A stretch of DNA of 64,000 nucleotides from Pterobdella sp. o SKG-2022 (taxonomy: Eukaryota > Annelida > Clitellata > Hirudinida > Piscicolidae), in NCBI GenBank assembly GCA_964035795.1, contig OZ038322.1, forward strand, positions 16,043,447-16,107,446, given 5' to 3'. A model generated the notes under the pieces. It made no database searches. It was not told where the DNA came from and saw only the letters and a list, made by a program, of their open reading frames with translations. Positions 51,601-64,000 of this stretch are shown in pieces (positions within the stretch are counted from its first letter, which is position 1; the number at the start of each line of letters is the position of its first letter). The position numbers and the translations under genes were made by a program.

Positions 51601-54600
51601 TTTGTTTCAAAATTAGTATAGATTGGACTTCTTATTTCTTTCCATCGAGTTTATTAGCTTTATATTGAACAACCCCAACTTGAGGATTCAAAAACGTTTT
51701 ATATTTTAAGCTTATAGCGTAAGCCAGTTTGCTTTTAGGCCACTACAGTGCTTGTAAACCCATTGGTTACAAGAGTACCAGCACCTTCAAAACACACTCG
51801 AAAAGAGTTTTTGCCAGACTGAAAACTTAGGCCTTGGTTTAGATCACTGGTCATAACCCTCGTCTTATTCATATTTTCTCTGCTCCTTTGCTTCCAATAC
51901 AGTTTTTTAAACACAATTAAGTGATTTTTAGTTTAATCTTATGTATTCCTTTTTTCAAGATGTTTCTCATATTATTTTAAAAACTCAAAATTGTTCTTGA
52001 ACGTCGTATAAATGTTATATTACATACTGAAAATTTTAGAAAAGTTCAATTTGATTCTTATAAATGCCAAAGAATTTATGTTATTTCACTACAAAATAAA
52101 TGCATTTAGTATCTTCGTTATACCTTTATTGAATTTCATTGACACAAATTTTTACCAAATTTAAGAAACATTAAATTTTTTGTAGAATTATCAAGACATA
52201 GCCCCTCGCTCATTGGTCTTCAAAAACAAGAGTTGCTTCCATATGGAGTTGGAGGTAGTGAACATTTATGGCTTCAATGCCCAACACTCCTTTGCCGTCT
52301 GTCCTGAAAAGGTTTATTGTAGAGCTTAGGTTTCGAATATGTTCTACGCAGTATGCAAATTAAATTTTTCTCTCAAATATTAGTTCAGTTAAACTTTTGT
52401 TATATTTTTTTAAAAACGCTGGTTTTATTTCAGACAATTTTAAACTTAAAATGTTTGAAATTAGCAAATAAGTTAAGAAATTCCATCAACAGACGAACGT
52501 GGATGCATGCAAGGACTGCACTTTGCAGTTGAGTCTGCACACGACCCACCCCATGCACGTGCAAGGAACTTTCCAGATCAAGGTGTTTTGAATGAATGGA
52601 AACTATGCGAATAAAACATGGAAGCTGTGTTCAACTTTAATGAATTAAAATTCTATTTGATATCGAAAATTATAAAATTTTTTGAAGTTGGTTTAATATC
52701 TCAATGTTTTTAGTATTAAACTTATTATCTAAGAATTTTTTAAAAGGTACAATAAATTTCTCAAAGGTGGGTCACTTCGGAATAGAGACATTTACAATCA
52801 AGGCCCAACCAGAATATCCTAGGTTGATAATCCAACTGCCTTTTGCTCACCTAGATTGTGAGTTTTTCCAATGGCTGATATTTGCTTCAGAAGCATCCGC
52901 AAACAGAGACCCTCCAAAAGACGATTATTGCAGTGAAAAGGTTGTAGTTTTGAGGATGTCCTAGTTTACTTAGACCTTCGTTCTTTCGCCAACTATTTAG
53001 TTTTCTAAGTCAAAAATATTTTCTTTATTTATGACTTATGTATCAATTTTTGAATAATCTCATTTATAAATTATCTCCAATCGATACTTTTCCTAAACAG
53101 TATCAAAAAGAAACAAAGGAACAAATTCAGAGTGAGGCTGAAAAGATGTGGCTCATCGACCAAATAAATAACTGTGCCTTCCCCAAGTTTGTATCTAAAT
53201 AATTATAAATTTTTCAAATATAATTATATCATTCAAAAAATCATTCAAAATTACAAAAATTTCCAATTTCACGTACTAGATATTATGTATTTTTGGATAT
53301 ATGAATAAAATTTTGTATATTTCACAAAATTATGTAATCAAAACCTGTTAAACGACAGAGTCTTACAGAGGTACATCGTGGACTTCGACGCTATAATCAT
53401 AGGCACAGAGGCTTGCAAGGTTGTCACGATTGTCAATAAGGGGTCTTTGCCTGTCACCATGTTCTTCGGAGACGACCATCGCTACAGCCTGCACAAACAA
53501 GGATTCATCGTTTCGTTGAAAAAGTTAAACTTTTGAAATTTCAAAAAAGAAAATAGTATTTTGGAAGTTTTTATTGAAAAATTATCTACTATCTATTTTT
53601 AAATTTTTTTATAACTTTTGAATGGGCACGTAATAAAGTCTGGTTATACCTAAAAGATCATGAATCTGTAAAACAGAGTGGAACAGTTGTGCCCTGGAGA
53701 CTGTTTGACGTTTGAAGTAGCTCTCTTCACCCAAGACCTCAACTTCAGTCCCAAGTTTGTTGAGTGCACCTTTCCTCTTCAAGTCAGTCTGTTTCAAGCT
53801 TATTTTTGGATTTTTATTTTATAAAAAAATATAATTGTTTATAAATTTTTTTGTTTTATCAACAACTCATAAAGTTTTGGCTATAAGTTAGAAATAACCT
53901 AATCATGTCAAAAACTAACGATAACAGCTCTTCAAAGGACCAACAATCTTCATCACCATACGCTGTTTGTTCACCATTCCTGAGTTGAGCGCAAGCCACA
54001 ACTACCTCGGTATGGGTTCTGTATTGAAAGGACAATGTATGGTGGTGCCTGTAATCTTGTACAACAAACAACGAGTGCCTTGTGACTGGAAACAATGCGA
54101 TCCGACCGATCTTGTTAGATACTACATATATTTCAAAAAACTGTCGTTTTGTCAATATGCACCTTATCTTCAAAAATTATGTCAAATTTTTTTTTCAATG
54201 ATGATTTTTTAAATAAACTAGAGCCTGGAATTGTATAATAAGAAATTCCAAACGTTTGAACAGAGAGTGGAAAGGGTGTTTGAAATGCTGCCATCATGTG
54301 GCATTATGCCGGCCATGAGTCAAACTGTGGTGCATGTGGTCTTCACACCTAAAGCAGAAGTGAGCTTTTCATTAATCAAAGCATTTTACAGCCAGTTATT
54401 TTCACAAATAATAAAACTCATTTGAAAGATTTATTTTGGGCTTTTAAATAACCATTCTGATCATTCAAACAAACACAAACTTATACAGCGCAAGTACAGG
54501 CAACAGATAGTTTTAAAGGTGGAGATGAGCGCGAAGAGGTTCATGCTCTTGTGTGAAGGTCAGGGCGTCGAAGCCAGACTGCAAGTAGTCAACCCTTGTG

Positions 54601-57600
54601 TCGACTTTTGCGCCATACTTCCAGGTTTGAAAAGTTGTGCTTGACGTTTCATAGGGGCTTAAGTTTATTATTTTATAGGCTTCAGGTAACTTTTTAGAGA
54701 CATCGTATGTCTTTTCTATATTGTTTTTCAACAAAAACATCAATGTGAAGATCTTTTTCATACGCATTTATGTGTGAATTATTCGTTTCAAGTAATTTGA
54801 AAGCTATAAAATACTTTAACTCATCTGATCTCATCGAGATATTTTTTGAAATTAATGAAAACTACATTAAAAAACTTTTTTTTAATACACCATTTGAAGG
54901 TCAAGGTCTGAAGGACGTCAAGTCTATAGTACTCAAAAACCCATGCTCTTTCCCTGTGGAAGTGTACTCTGTTGAAATGGACAAGCAGTACCTCATGGAA
55001 GAAACGGTTCATGATTTATGCATATACACATCTTTTGCTTCAGTGTAATCATGCAACATTTATTAAAAACTATATAACACATGTTTTTTGTTTATTAAAT
55101 CATGAAGGTTCTTTCAATTCTACATTATCAAATAGTGAGGCATTTTATTTATTAGTTTGTTTTTTGATTAATGTTTTAAGCCAAAGTCACTATAAAACTT
55201 TTGAGTTAAAAAAAAAAAACTTCATAAAACATGTAGATATTGAGACTGTTGGATGGGTACGATGAAAAAGAAACCCTACTTCTGCCTCCACGTCTGCCTG
55301 GCCAGCTGCTACCTAGGGAGCTCATAGACTTCTATCAAGGTTGTTAGGCGCTTTTTATTTTTTATAATTGAAACATTCGTAATAGACTGTTTAAGTTGAG
55401 TTTTTTTGAAATAATGAACTATTCAAATAAGCACATTCAATAATCTCCTTTGATGCAGACTTGGTAAACAGGTGCGTGAAGGAGCGCTATGAGAAGTCAG
55501 AAAAGCAGAAGAGGATGATGGAGTTGATGAAAAAAGTCAACACGAGTATGTACTCTAAACTCAATTTTATTTTTCATTTTAAAGACTGTCAATGTTCTAA
55601 TACGGCGTTTTGATTCCATTATATTGCCCACAGCAACTCATGTAGAAAGTTATCATTCTGATATATTTTCAAAATGGTTTTCAATTTATTCTCATCAAGT
55701 TGACAAAGAGGAAAAAACAGATTTGATATTTGCTGAGTTCGATGCTGAGAAACAGGCTCAACGTTTCAGTGAAGAAGAGCTTGGTACCTTCTATTTTTTT
55801 ACTATATTCAGTTATTTATAGGTTGATTTCTGTTTTTTGATAAAAAAAATACTAAACAAGTTCCCCTCATCATACATATAATCTTTTAAATTTGAAATCT
55901 TGTTTCAGTTTCCATGAAGGAAAAGTTGGACTCGGAAATGTCTAACAGCAACAACTGCAATATCGAAAAGTGCAGCCCTGACAACCAATCCAGTGAAAAT
56001 AACACTGAAAAAATCAATAAGACAAACAATAATAACAACAATAATAATAATAATAACAACCGTAATAATTCTGCAAAAACTAGAAACAAGAAAGGTAATA
56101 ACGACAAAGAAATTAGAGAATCTTCAAATGAACTAGAAAACAAATATCCATCTGAAGAGAGTAACATGGAAGATAAAACTGACATCCTACCAGACGCATA
56201 CTTGCCCGTCTACAGGGCTCTGGCATCTCACAGGTGCTTCAAGGTGGGCATGCTGCAAGCCAATGCCAAGCTGCAGCGAGGCATTGTGCTGTTGGTGCAC
56301 GGACCTCCCAGATCAGGTAGCTCATTTCTTTGGGTGGTTTTACAGGTTTAGAATATTTTAAACGGTTAACAGAAATATATAGTGATTTCACTTTTTATGC
56401 TAACGTATTATGGTACGGCTATACTTACCGAAAATTTTGGCTACTTTTTCTCAATAAATGTACTAAATTTTCCCCATAAATTAACGTTGAAGACTGTTGA
56501 TATACTGATTAATATATGCAATACTAGTTGCTAATGGGATATAATGGTTGATTATTAAAATGTTGCATTGCAGGTAAGAGCACATTGAGTCGTTACTTGG
56601 GGGAGGAGTACCAAGCGGCAGTGTTGAATGTGAACCAGGTGCTGCTGGAGGCTATCATTGCAGCCCCCAAGCCAAGAGTTCTTGTCACCAACCTCCCACC
56701 CTATGTTTGTGACGTTGTAGCTTACCGATTTTATTATATGGAGTTTAGAGTCCAGGTAGTTTAATATAATTTGATTAATTTATCACTGTTTTATTAGTTT
56801 TGTTATTCTCTTGAAGGAAGTGCCTACCATCAAAGATTATACTTCTCCTGCTATGGTTGCTGCATATAAGGCTAAACAGATGTGCAAGGCTAAGTATAAG
56901 TGAGTTTTTGTGGCGGCTTTTAATACACGGCCCAGCTTGATCAACAAATTAGTCGAAAATATTTGTTATTTTAATAATATAAAACTTTTCAAAATTTTTA
57001 AAAAATAAGATTTTAATTTAAATACAACCTTCCAATACCTACTAATTTGAAAAAGGTTTTGATAGAAATATTTTAAGCTTTACCTTTTGCACTAAACTCT
57101 CATTAAAAATGTGCCTTAAGTTTTTTTTTTGAAGTCACTTTTTTCAATTTAGTTTTATCTTTCATCAAATCCATTTTCAAGACTGACTTTGAAAGAAGCG
57201 GAAGAAAAAAAGAAGTCATCACAAGAAACAGGTCAAATATTTTAAAAAATCTATAATATTCAAAGCTTCAAACTAGATTTAAGTAAGTCCGCCATCCGTC
57301 AGCACAAAGTTGGGGTTTTTTTTTAAGCTGAAACGTAAATATATCGATTCCAATAAAAAAATGTTTTATTTTAATGAATTGGTCAAAATTAGCGATTTAT
57401 TTCGTGAGTATACCATATAAAAAATTACATTTAAGATGAAAAAACAAACAAAGAAAAGAAAAACGACAAAAAACAAAGAAAAAAAAGTTCAAAAAAAGAA
57501 AAAAACAAACAAGTAAAATATTCATTCCCAAAACTCATCAAATAAAGCTTCATATTTTCTAATTCATCATCATAGTTTCACGTCTGTTCATATGCTAACT

Positions 57601-60600
57601 CAGTACAACTATAAAAAATAAAATTGACAATACTTTAACGTGGAAGGAGGAAGTGGTGGAGGAGGAAGCGAAAATAGAAGAGAGCATAATGTTTGGTGAG
57701 GGTGAGGACCTGATGCAGAGTACCCAATTGGAGACTGCAGTGGTCGCCAACATACTGGCTGAAAGGCTTCTGGTTAGCTGCTCTATGTTTTTCTCATTTT
57801 GAATTTCATTAAAATATATACTTCGGCTTATAACCTGTTAATAAAATGTTCATGAAACTGAAACCTTCGAATGATATTCGTTGTATAATTGTTTTTTGAG
57901 TGTTGTAACTGAGTATTTTTCATATACATTAGAGTAAACTAAAATGAAACTAAAAATCCATCAAAAATTGCCTTCTAGATGAATACACTCTTGCATTTAA
58001 ATGGACAATCAAACTTATTTCTGATTTCTATAACAAGCTGAATTCATCTCTATCCACCAATGTTAATATCATCAACATTCAAAACTGACGTAGTAAAAAC
58101 AATCACAACCACACAGCAATGTGACTGCAACAGGGGAGTAATCATTGATGGGCTGGACAGTGTCTTCACTGACGACTGCGTACAAACGGCTCTTTGTGTG
58201 CTCACAGCCATCAACAACAGAAACTTTATCTACGCCATCACCATCAATATGGGATTTGAATCACTTTGTAGGAAGCTCATCTTCGACAGAGGGGGACCAA
58301 GTAGTTGTTTTATAGTATATTATACGTTTTTTGGATAAAATAACGCTGAAATAGATTGTAAAGCCCCATAACGTCGATGAATTAACTACTGTATAATCTG
58401 ACTGATTCTTTTTGAAGTATACCAAAAATTTAAAGGTTATTATGTTAAATAGGACACTTTTCCATTTTTTAATTAATTGCTCACAAAGGTATTGAAGCAC
58501 CCATACCTCTACTGCCTGAGAAGCCACCAGAGTCAGTTGCAACTGGTTTTAGTTTTCAAATCATTTTTGGAATTGTAACACGTAAACAATCATTCAAATG
58601 TTATTTTACTCCATATTCTCATCTGGGTTTTAATTTAAATTCCATTTATGTAGGGAATCAGAAGAGGTCCTTGACAAGTAAGTGTTGTGTATCTTTATTT
58701 GTATTTAAAGCTCTTACATTGAAAAAATTTAAGAAAACGCGAAAAAAGTGCTAAAGGAAACAAAGAAAAAAAGAATAAAAAGAAAAAAGGGAAAGAAGAA
58801 GAAGATGAAAAGGAAGATGAGTGTAAAAAGTAAATTTTAAACATTGTTTTCTGATAGCTGTTTTGAACCTTTTGTTGATAAATTATTTTGTTCTTGGAAC
58901 TTCAAAAATTTTAAAAATTCTCAGTTCCAATGCACTGCTGTGCATTTTCCCTCTTACGGCAGGAGACAACCTTCTTAAGCGGAAGTATGACCCACTCTCA
59001 TGACAGATTATGTTCAACTTCTTTTATAAAATATGACGTGTCACATTTATCGTACAGAGTTATTGTATAAGTTTAAAAATTATCCTGTTAGTTTCAGAGA
59101 ATTATTTTATAAATAAATTCGAAAACCAGTTTTTATTATTTCACAAAAGTATAATCTTTTTAACACTTATTGAGTAGTTATTATTTCTAAAGTCACCATT
59201 AACCATTAAAATTATTTTTGATCATGTTTTTCATTCAACATTATATTCAACATGATATATCATTTTGAATTGAGCAACTATCAACTAAAAAGACTACTTT
59301 GGTTATAATACCTTGACGGCAGATACGAAGTATTTGATAAGAAGTTACCAGACCTCATAGAGGTGTATGAGAAGTGGGACCGAAACATAGGACTTCCTGT
59401 TGGTGTCACGAAAAATTCCTTTAACGATGAAAACAATCAAGTCAAAGGAGGTTGGTGATTATGGGAGGTGAAAGTGTTTATGAACCTTCGTTAGCTGAAG
59501 AATCCAAGGTCTTTCTTTTAGGAAAGGATTAACGTTTTATCAAAAAGATCTCATTGATTCATTTATTTATGGTTGTATACAAAAGTTTGCATAATTTTTG
59601 CGTCCATTAAAAGTTATTTTTAAATGAGTGGAAAGACTATAATTCATACAAACTATGAATATAAACGTTTTATTCTCATAATTTTTTGATACAGAAAACA
59701 ACAAGAAAAACGTGAGTTGATTTTATACAAAATTTGAAATAAAATCTGTTTTGATTCAAGTTTTTTAGACTGTTCAATTGATTTCACCAATTAATAAAAC
59801 ATCAAATTTCCCATATTAAAAATATTTTGAATAAATTTACGTTTCAAACAGCCTCGAGAAAAAGGAAACAAGAAAAAAGAAAAAAAAGAAGAAAAGCCTA
59901 AAATTGAAGAAGACCTAAACACTGAAAATAAGCAAAATGAATGTGGGTACTTGAATATCGGCATAAGAAACTTAATGGTTAATTATTCGTATTGGGACCG
60001 AAAGTCTGTGTATTTGAGGATCAAAGAAAGATGCTTCCTACCTGAGCCCATACAGGTTGCTTTAATGTTCTAGTCGTATTAGTTTGGATAACTTCATCTG
60101 AGGCACATCTTTTTATGTTCGATCTTGCAAAAAGCTTTTGAGTTATCATGTTTTTTTCAAAGTTTGTTTAAAAAAAATTCAATAATGACGTAACCAAAAT
60201 AGAATTTTTAGTTTCTTATTTTTGACTTTTGAAAGAGACTCAATACAATTTTAACGACTTTGACATACAACCAGGTATACAGTGCAGTGATGGAGAACCC
60301 TTTGACGCCACCAACACTCTATTCCATAATACCTTCCCCCCCCAAACGAAGTCCTCCAGAAGTATCTGAGGCATTTTATCTGCTAGGTGAGGGAGAGAAC
60401 CCCAAGTATCGATGGGTGGTAGATGCCCTATCTTATCTCACCATCAAAGTCGCTTTTGCTCCCCAAAGAGAAAAAGTTTACAAGCAATCTTTTAGCTTCC
60501 AAATCACTGGATCTGAACAAAAATACTGCCTTGACTGCGTGGGATACTGCGGTTTCCCTGACGTTTCCAGAGATCCATGGTGAGCTCATTTTTGTGTTTT

Positions 60601-63600
60601 ACTTATAAAAGTTGATTTTTTGGATTTTATTTCATTTTCTGATACGAACCGCGTTGATTTACATTTTTTTTTCATGAATTGAAACTCTTCAGTTCATTAC
60701 TTATATGCCGGTAGTTTTTCAAATCAAAAGAATAAATTTTCTTTTTATAAGAAAAGTTTTTATATATTCGTGATAATGTATAATAGCTTAAATTAAATTG
60801 TAAGGTCAGTAAACACAAAGTATATATTTAAAAAAAAAGACACAAAGCTTTTCGTAAGACTAGCTCACATTATCAAGTGATAACGTAAGCTAGTCTTACG
60901 AAAAGCTTTGTGTCATTTTTTAAAATAAATACTTTGTGTTTTTTGACCTTACAACTTTCAATATTCTGCAGTGAACTGTTTGTTGATGTGATAGAAATGC
61001 GATTGGATGGCAAAATACCAATAAAGAAATACATCGAAGAGGAGATGGTCTTCGAGTTTGGGGCTTTTTATGCAGGATTTCCCATCAAGATTCATGAGTT
61101 AGTGTAGAGGAATTTAAATAGGCTAATTTTTATAACTATTGGTGAATAAGAATAACATAAAAAAAAATTTGTAAACGTCATTTAAACTACAAATTAATTT
61201 CATTTTCTACTTAATTTTTTGGTTTTCTTGATGTGGGGATTTCTGGTAAAGGTTTATTTGAAAAAATTTCGAATTTTTTATTTGTTAGTATAAAATTTTT
61301 TTCTTCAAATTACCGTTTTTTACATAAGTTATAAATTTTTTCTGGGTTATCAAAGTCACATTTGGAACTCTTTATATCATTTTGGTGCCAGTCATTTTTT
61401 GAAAAATTTTTCATGTTTCATAGTAGATAGCTTCCAAGCTATTTCACAGACTCAACTTTTGCAGACTCCATGCTGATAAAAGTTATTTCATAACCAATGA
61501 TATATTCAATATTATTTATTTTTAAAAAGTTGTCTACAGAACAAAATCATAATAAAACATAATGATCAAAAACATTTATTTAAACAATGTTTTTCAATGT
61601 TTAGACTATCATTATCAAAGGATCCCATATTTATTAATAATGAATTTTCAAACCCATTAATGCTTCTATTAATTCAGAGCAAAAGACCAAGACAGATGCA
61701 CCACTAATGTGCGTCTAATCAACACGTCTCTATTCGACGTCGAGGCCTCTCTGAGCTTCTTGGACCCCTCCGATGAAAACTTCTCTTTTGAACCACCTTT
61801 TGTTGCTCTCCTTCCGAACGAAAAAAAAGTAATTTTGTGATGAATTCATTATTTAATATATGTTATGGTTTTGGAATACAAATTGACTCGAAATTTATAG
61901 AATGAAAAACATGTTGCTTGTTGAAACAAAATTTCGAAAAAAAAGTTAATTATAAAAGCTTGAAAAATACAATAATAGATGAAGGTATGAAGAATAAAGA
62001 ATTTAGCTGCTTAAACGACATTTGCAGTGCATAAAAGTGTCAGCCCACCCGAGACAAGGAGGTGTGCTCTGTGAGACGTTGGTGTGTTGTATAAAGCAGA
62101 ATCCAGAGCCTTTGTTGCTTCGTCTGCAGAGCCTGGGTGTGGTCTCGCAACTGGTTTTTGATAAAGAATTGTCTTTTGGGAAGACTTTATTACACAGGTT
62201 TATTTGGTGTTCGATGTGGAAGGTTGAATTTCTGTGTTCATTTGTGAGTGCTCATTACCATCACCACTGGTGACAATGATTAAACTAAATTAGACGTTGA
62301 AAAAAATCAAAAAAAGTACATAAGTTTTGAATTTTTATTCAATTTTTTTTTCAAATTCAAATAAAGCTTTTTTAACTTACAGACCCGTGTCTAAGATCTT
62401 AACACTGACCAATGAGCAAGCGCTGCCAGTGTATTGGAAATTCAGTGGTTTGGAAAACTTGGGTGACGGGTTTTGTGTTGCATTTTGTGAAGGAGTCATC
62501 CCTCCTTTTGCATCGTCTGACGTTGAATTTATCTTCAAGTCTGACACCGCTCTCAAAGTTGATAAAGACATCAAGCTGGAGGTTGGAGCAGTTTGATACT
62601 AATTTGGTTCTACTAAATAATGTTCTTTTATCAAAAGTATATGTTGTTCATTTGAAAATAATCTTTCGTATTTTATTGATATCATTGAACTTGAAAAGTA
62701 AAACTTAATTCAACTAATAAAGCGAAAACGTTGTGACTCGTTCAAATTCCTTAAACACTTCAACCAGGTTTATGATAAAACATGCTTATTGGGTCTTTCT
62801 CAATGCGAAGAAATAAAAATATTGGCTGAAGCTTTTGATATCAGTGTTGATGTCATCTTACCCAAAGGTTTCCTTTGTTTTCAACAGTCTAAAATAGCTA
62901 CAATAGTTCGACAGTTATTTTAATAAATATTTTTTTTCAAATTTTTGCTAATATTTACCAATACTTTGTTCGATAATTATGAAATAAAACATCAAATGAC
63001 TATACTTTTGAATGAAACCACTTTAGTTTTTGGTCCTTCATTAATTATAACAAACAGCATTTGAATTCAAACTTTCATCTTTAGTTACTTTTGTGTAATA
63101 ATTTATATAAAATGTATTATTTATTATTAAAATTATCACTATCACTATTCAAAACTTTATTTTTGTTGTATAACGATGAGTTTTGTGAAATAAGGACAAT
63201 GCTTTATATTCAAGTTAAATTTTACATAAAACTATTAATTAAGGCTTTCATTAAATTTCACTTCAGGCCTTCAGGGTTGTGTAGATTTTGGCACTTGCAA
63301 AGTAGGCAGCAACAATAAACTGGTTGTCAATCTCAAAAACAAAGGCGAATTTTATGTCAATTACGTGTATGTGTTTAGTCAATCCCTTATTCAAATTTTA
63401 GATTGTTTGAATCAGTTTGAAACAAAAAATGTTGTATTAAAAAGTTTTATAAACTAACTTAAACCCTCCATTTCATATCAGATATAAGCTTTTAATATAA
63501 TCTTTCAGGATCACCCATTCTTTGAAAACATGCCAAATTAAGAAATTCGCTCGCATCTTTTCATTTACTCCCTCCAAGGGCGTTTTACTGCCTGATAAAA

Positions 63601-64000
63601 TGGTTCCTATCACTATGACGTTCAATCCCTGTTATGAGATGTTTCTGTGCAACCAGGTTTTTCGGCTGTTTTAAACAAACATTTATAATTTAGTACCAAA
63701 AATATAATTAGAAAAAAAGCATAGAATCTTAAATAATATACTCACAAAATTTATTTCATTATTATAAAATCATCTACTAAGGGTCTACTTAATAACTAAA
63801 AAACAAGCGGCTTATGGAACTTGATATCCAGTGAAGATACTTACCAAATCCATCGCACCAGGTTTTGTTCAAGCTCAACTTGTTCGTGTCAAGAAGACTT
63901 GCGAACTACCCTGAGGAATACAGAGAAGGGTGCAATGTGAATATCGATGACACCGCCATTGCTGTCATTCCCATCAGAGTCACTGCCAAAGCTGTCTACT
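42639..64000 (+). CDS. HYDIN: HYDIN, central-pair axonemal protein, N-terminal half (partial)
   Basis: HYDIN is a giant ASH/MSP-repeat protein of the C2b projection of the ciliary central pair; its loss impairs ciliary beating. Nearly 60 exons were read, each matching in order from VPRCIVTTMESSSFF (human about residue 100) to the right edge (human roughly 2700). Landmarks: 43272 PVLDFKDVIDFSCVPVNYP; 43539 PFSVEPTLGCLSP; 45863 GLSMGPQLYLSTTHLMLEPL; 48838 EGHGLGPIVNLCNNLLNWG; 49825; 50794 AYVNYPNLQFSDKVIDFACI; 53371 YIVDFDAIIIGTEACK; 54897 VLKNPCSFPVEVYSVEMDKQ; 55246 GYDEKETLLLPPRLPGQLLP. A P-loop region follows: HGPPRS (56294-56315) spliced to GKSTLSRYLGEEY (56575), then GVIIDGLDSVF (58137). 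Later exons include 60274 (VYSAVMENPLTPPTLYSII), 61679, 62026, 62383 (PVSKILTLTNEQALPVYWKF), 62767, 63268, 63510 and 63863. An Asn run lies at 56017-56070. No stop or frameshift was found in matched exons. The first ~100 residues and the C-terminal half are not seen. Confidence 0.95.
48266..48442 (-). mobile_element. Full-length young tRNA-SINE, family B, in a HYDIN intron
   Basis: On the minus strand the head is tRNA-like: acceptor GGCCCGC pairs perfectly with GCGGGCC, D-arm AGCTCAGCTGGTAGAGC, anticodon arm TTAGA/CTAGTTA/TCTAA and box B GGGTTCAATCC. The anticodon position reads AGT, and the T-loop is one base short. The body reads AAGGAGTAGCGCCCTGTGAA, then two small hairpins, CCCCAATATGGGG and CGACTAAAAGTCG, and a 3' poly(A) (a T run at 48262-48280 on the plus strand). 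ATGTCTATTT occurs at both 48256-48265 and 48443-48452, a 10-base target-site duplication. These are the hallmarks of LINE-driven retroposition. The insertion is recent enough for stem and duplication to be intact. Confidence 0.9.
51590..52140. other. Long HYDIN intron, nothing recognised
   Basis: This HYDIN intron (between the exons ending near 51508 and starting near 52193) has a somewhat GC-richer middle near 51710-51900 but no readable exon or repeat I can name. Confidence 0.35.
60796..60957. repeat. Foldback element in a HYDIN intron
   Basis: Nested inverted repeats face each other about a centre near 60875. The outer arms are AATTGTAAGGTCAGTAAACA and TTTTTTGACCTTACAACTT. The inner arms are GACACAAAGCTTTTCGTAAG and CTTACGAAAAGCTTTGTGTC, an almost perfect stem. 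The loop carries ATTATCAAGTGATAAC. The outer arm matches the element at 17176-17256, and the inner CGAAAAGCTTTGT resembles the elements at 13201 and 38389, linking all copies into one family. Confidence 0.85.

Noticed and set aside
55886..56185. 99-codon minus-strand frame rich in Leu/Ser
   Set aside because: It is the complement of the Asn-rich HYDIN exon at 55909-56315.

Overview
The window is a gene-containing piece of an AT-rich animal nuclear genome. The genes are split into many small exons with GT-AG introns, some only about 50-70 bases long. Their products are animal proteins: an SLC4A11-type transporter, an EXOG-type nuclease, the ribosome-biogenesis WD protein WDR3, a Kv2 potassium channel, a Tctex1-type dynein light chain and the ciliary giant HYDIN. 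The retroelements (an L2/CR1-like LINE, tRNA-headed SINEs, a LINE relic with a PHD finger and a restriction-like endonuclease) also fit an invertebrate metazoan. I cannot resolve the phylum. Exons were found by reading frames, splice signals and remembered family sequences, with no alignment software.

Layout, left to right. (1) 127-1144, +: last five exons of an SLC4A11-like membrane transporter. (2) 2797-4318: a SINE fragment followed by a perfect (CTA)n array of about 1.4 kb. (3) 4677-15040, +: an EXOG-like mitochondrial-type nuclease gene with eight exons. Its introns hold a 5'-truncated L2/CR1-like LINE, two tRNA-SINEs, a decayed PHD-RT-endonuclease retroelement on the minus strand and two copies of a foldback element. 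(4) About 16.8-27.4 kb, -: WDR3 in about 27 exons. (5) 30.3-36.3 kb, -: a Kv2 (Shab/KCNB) channel gene. (6) 39902-40371, -: a complete two-exon Tctex1-domain dynein light chain. (7) 42.6-64 kb, +: the first half of HYDIN, nearly 60 exons, running off the right edge.

The light-chain gene and HYDIN are head to head. Both families act in motile cilia. The 2.2 kb between them has three sequences that match, or nearly match, the RFX X-box, so a shared ciliary promoter is a reasonable reading. The other genes are housekeeping or membrane genes with no evident functional link. All six coding genes look intact where they can be read. The clearly broken genes are the two LINE copies.

I found no convincing wholly new system. 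The most interesting items are the divergent cilia-gene pair with X-boxes, a young SINE with intact hallmarks and target-site duplication inside HYDIN, the very long pure CTA array, a foldback-element family with at least five copies, and a nuclease with an unusual lysine-rich C-terminal extension carrying a repeated short motif.
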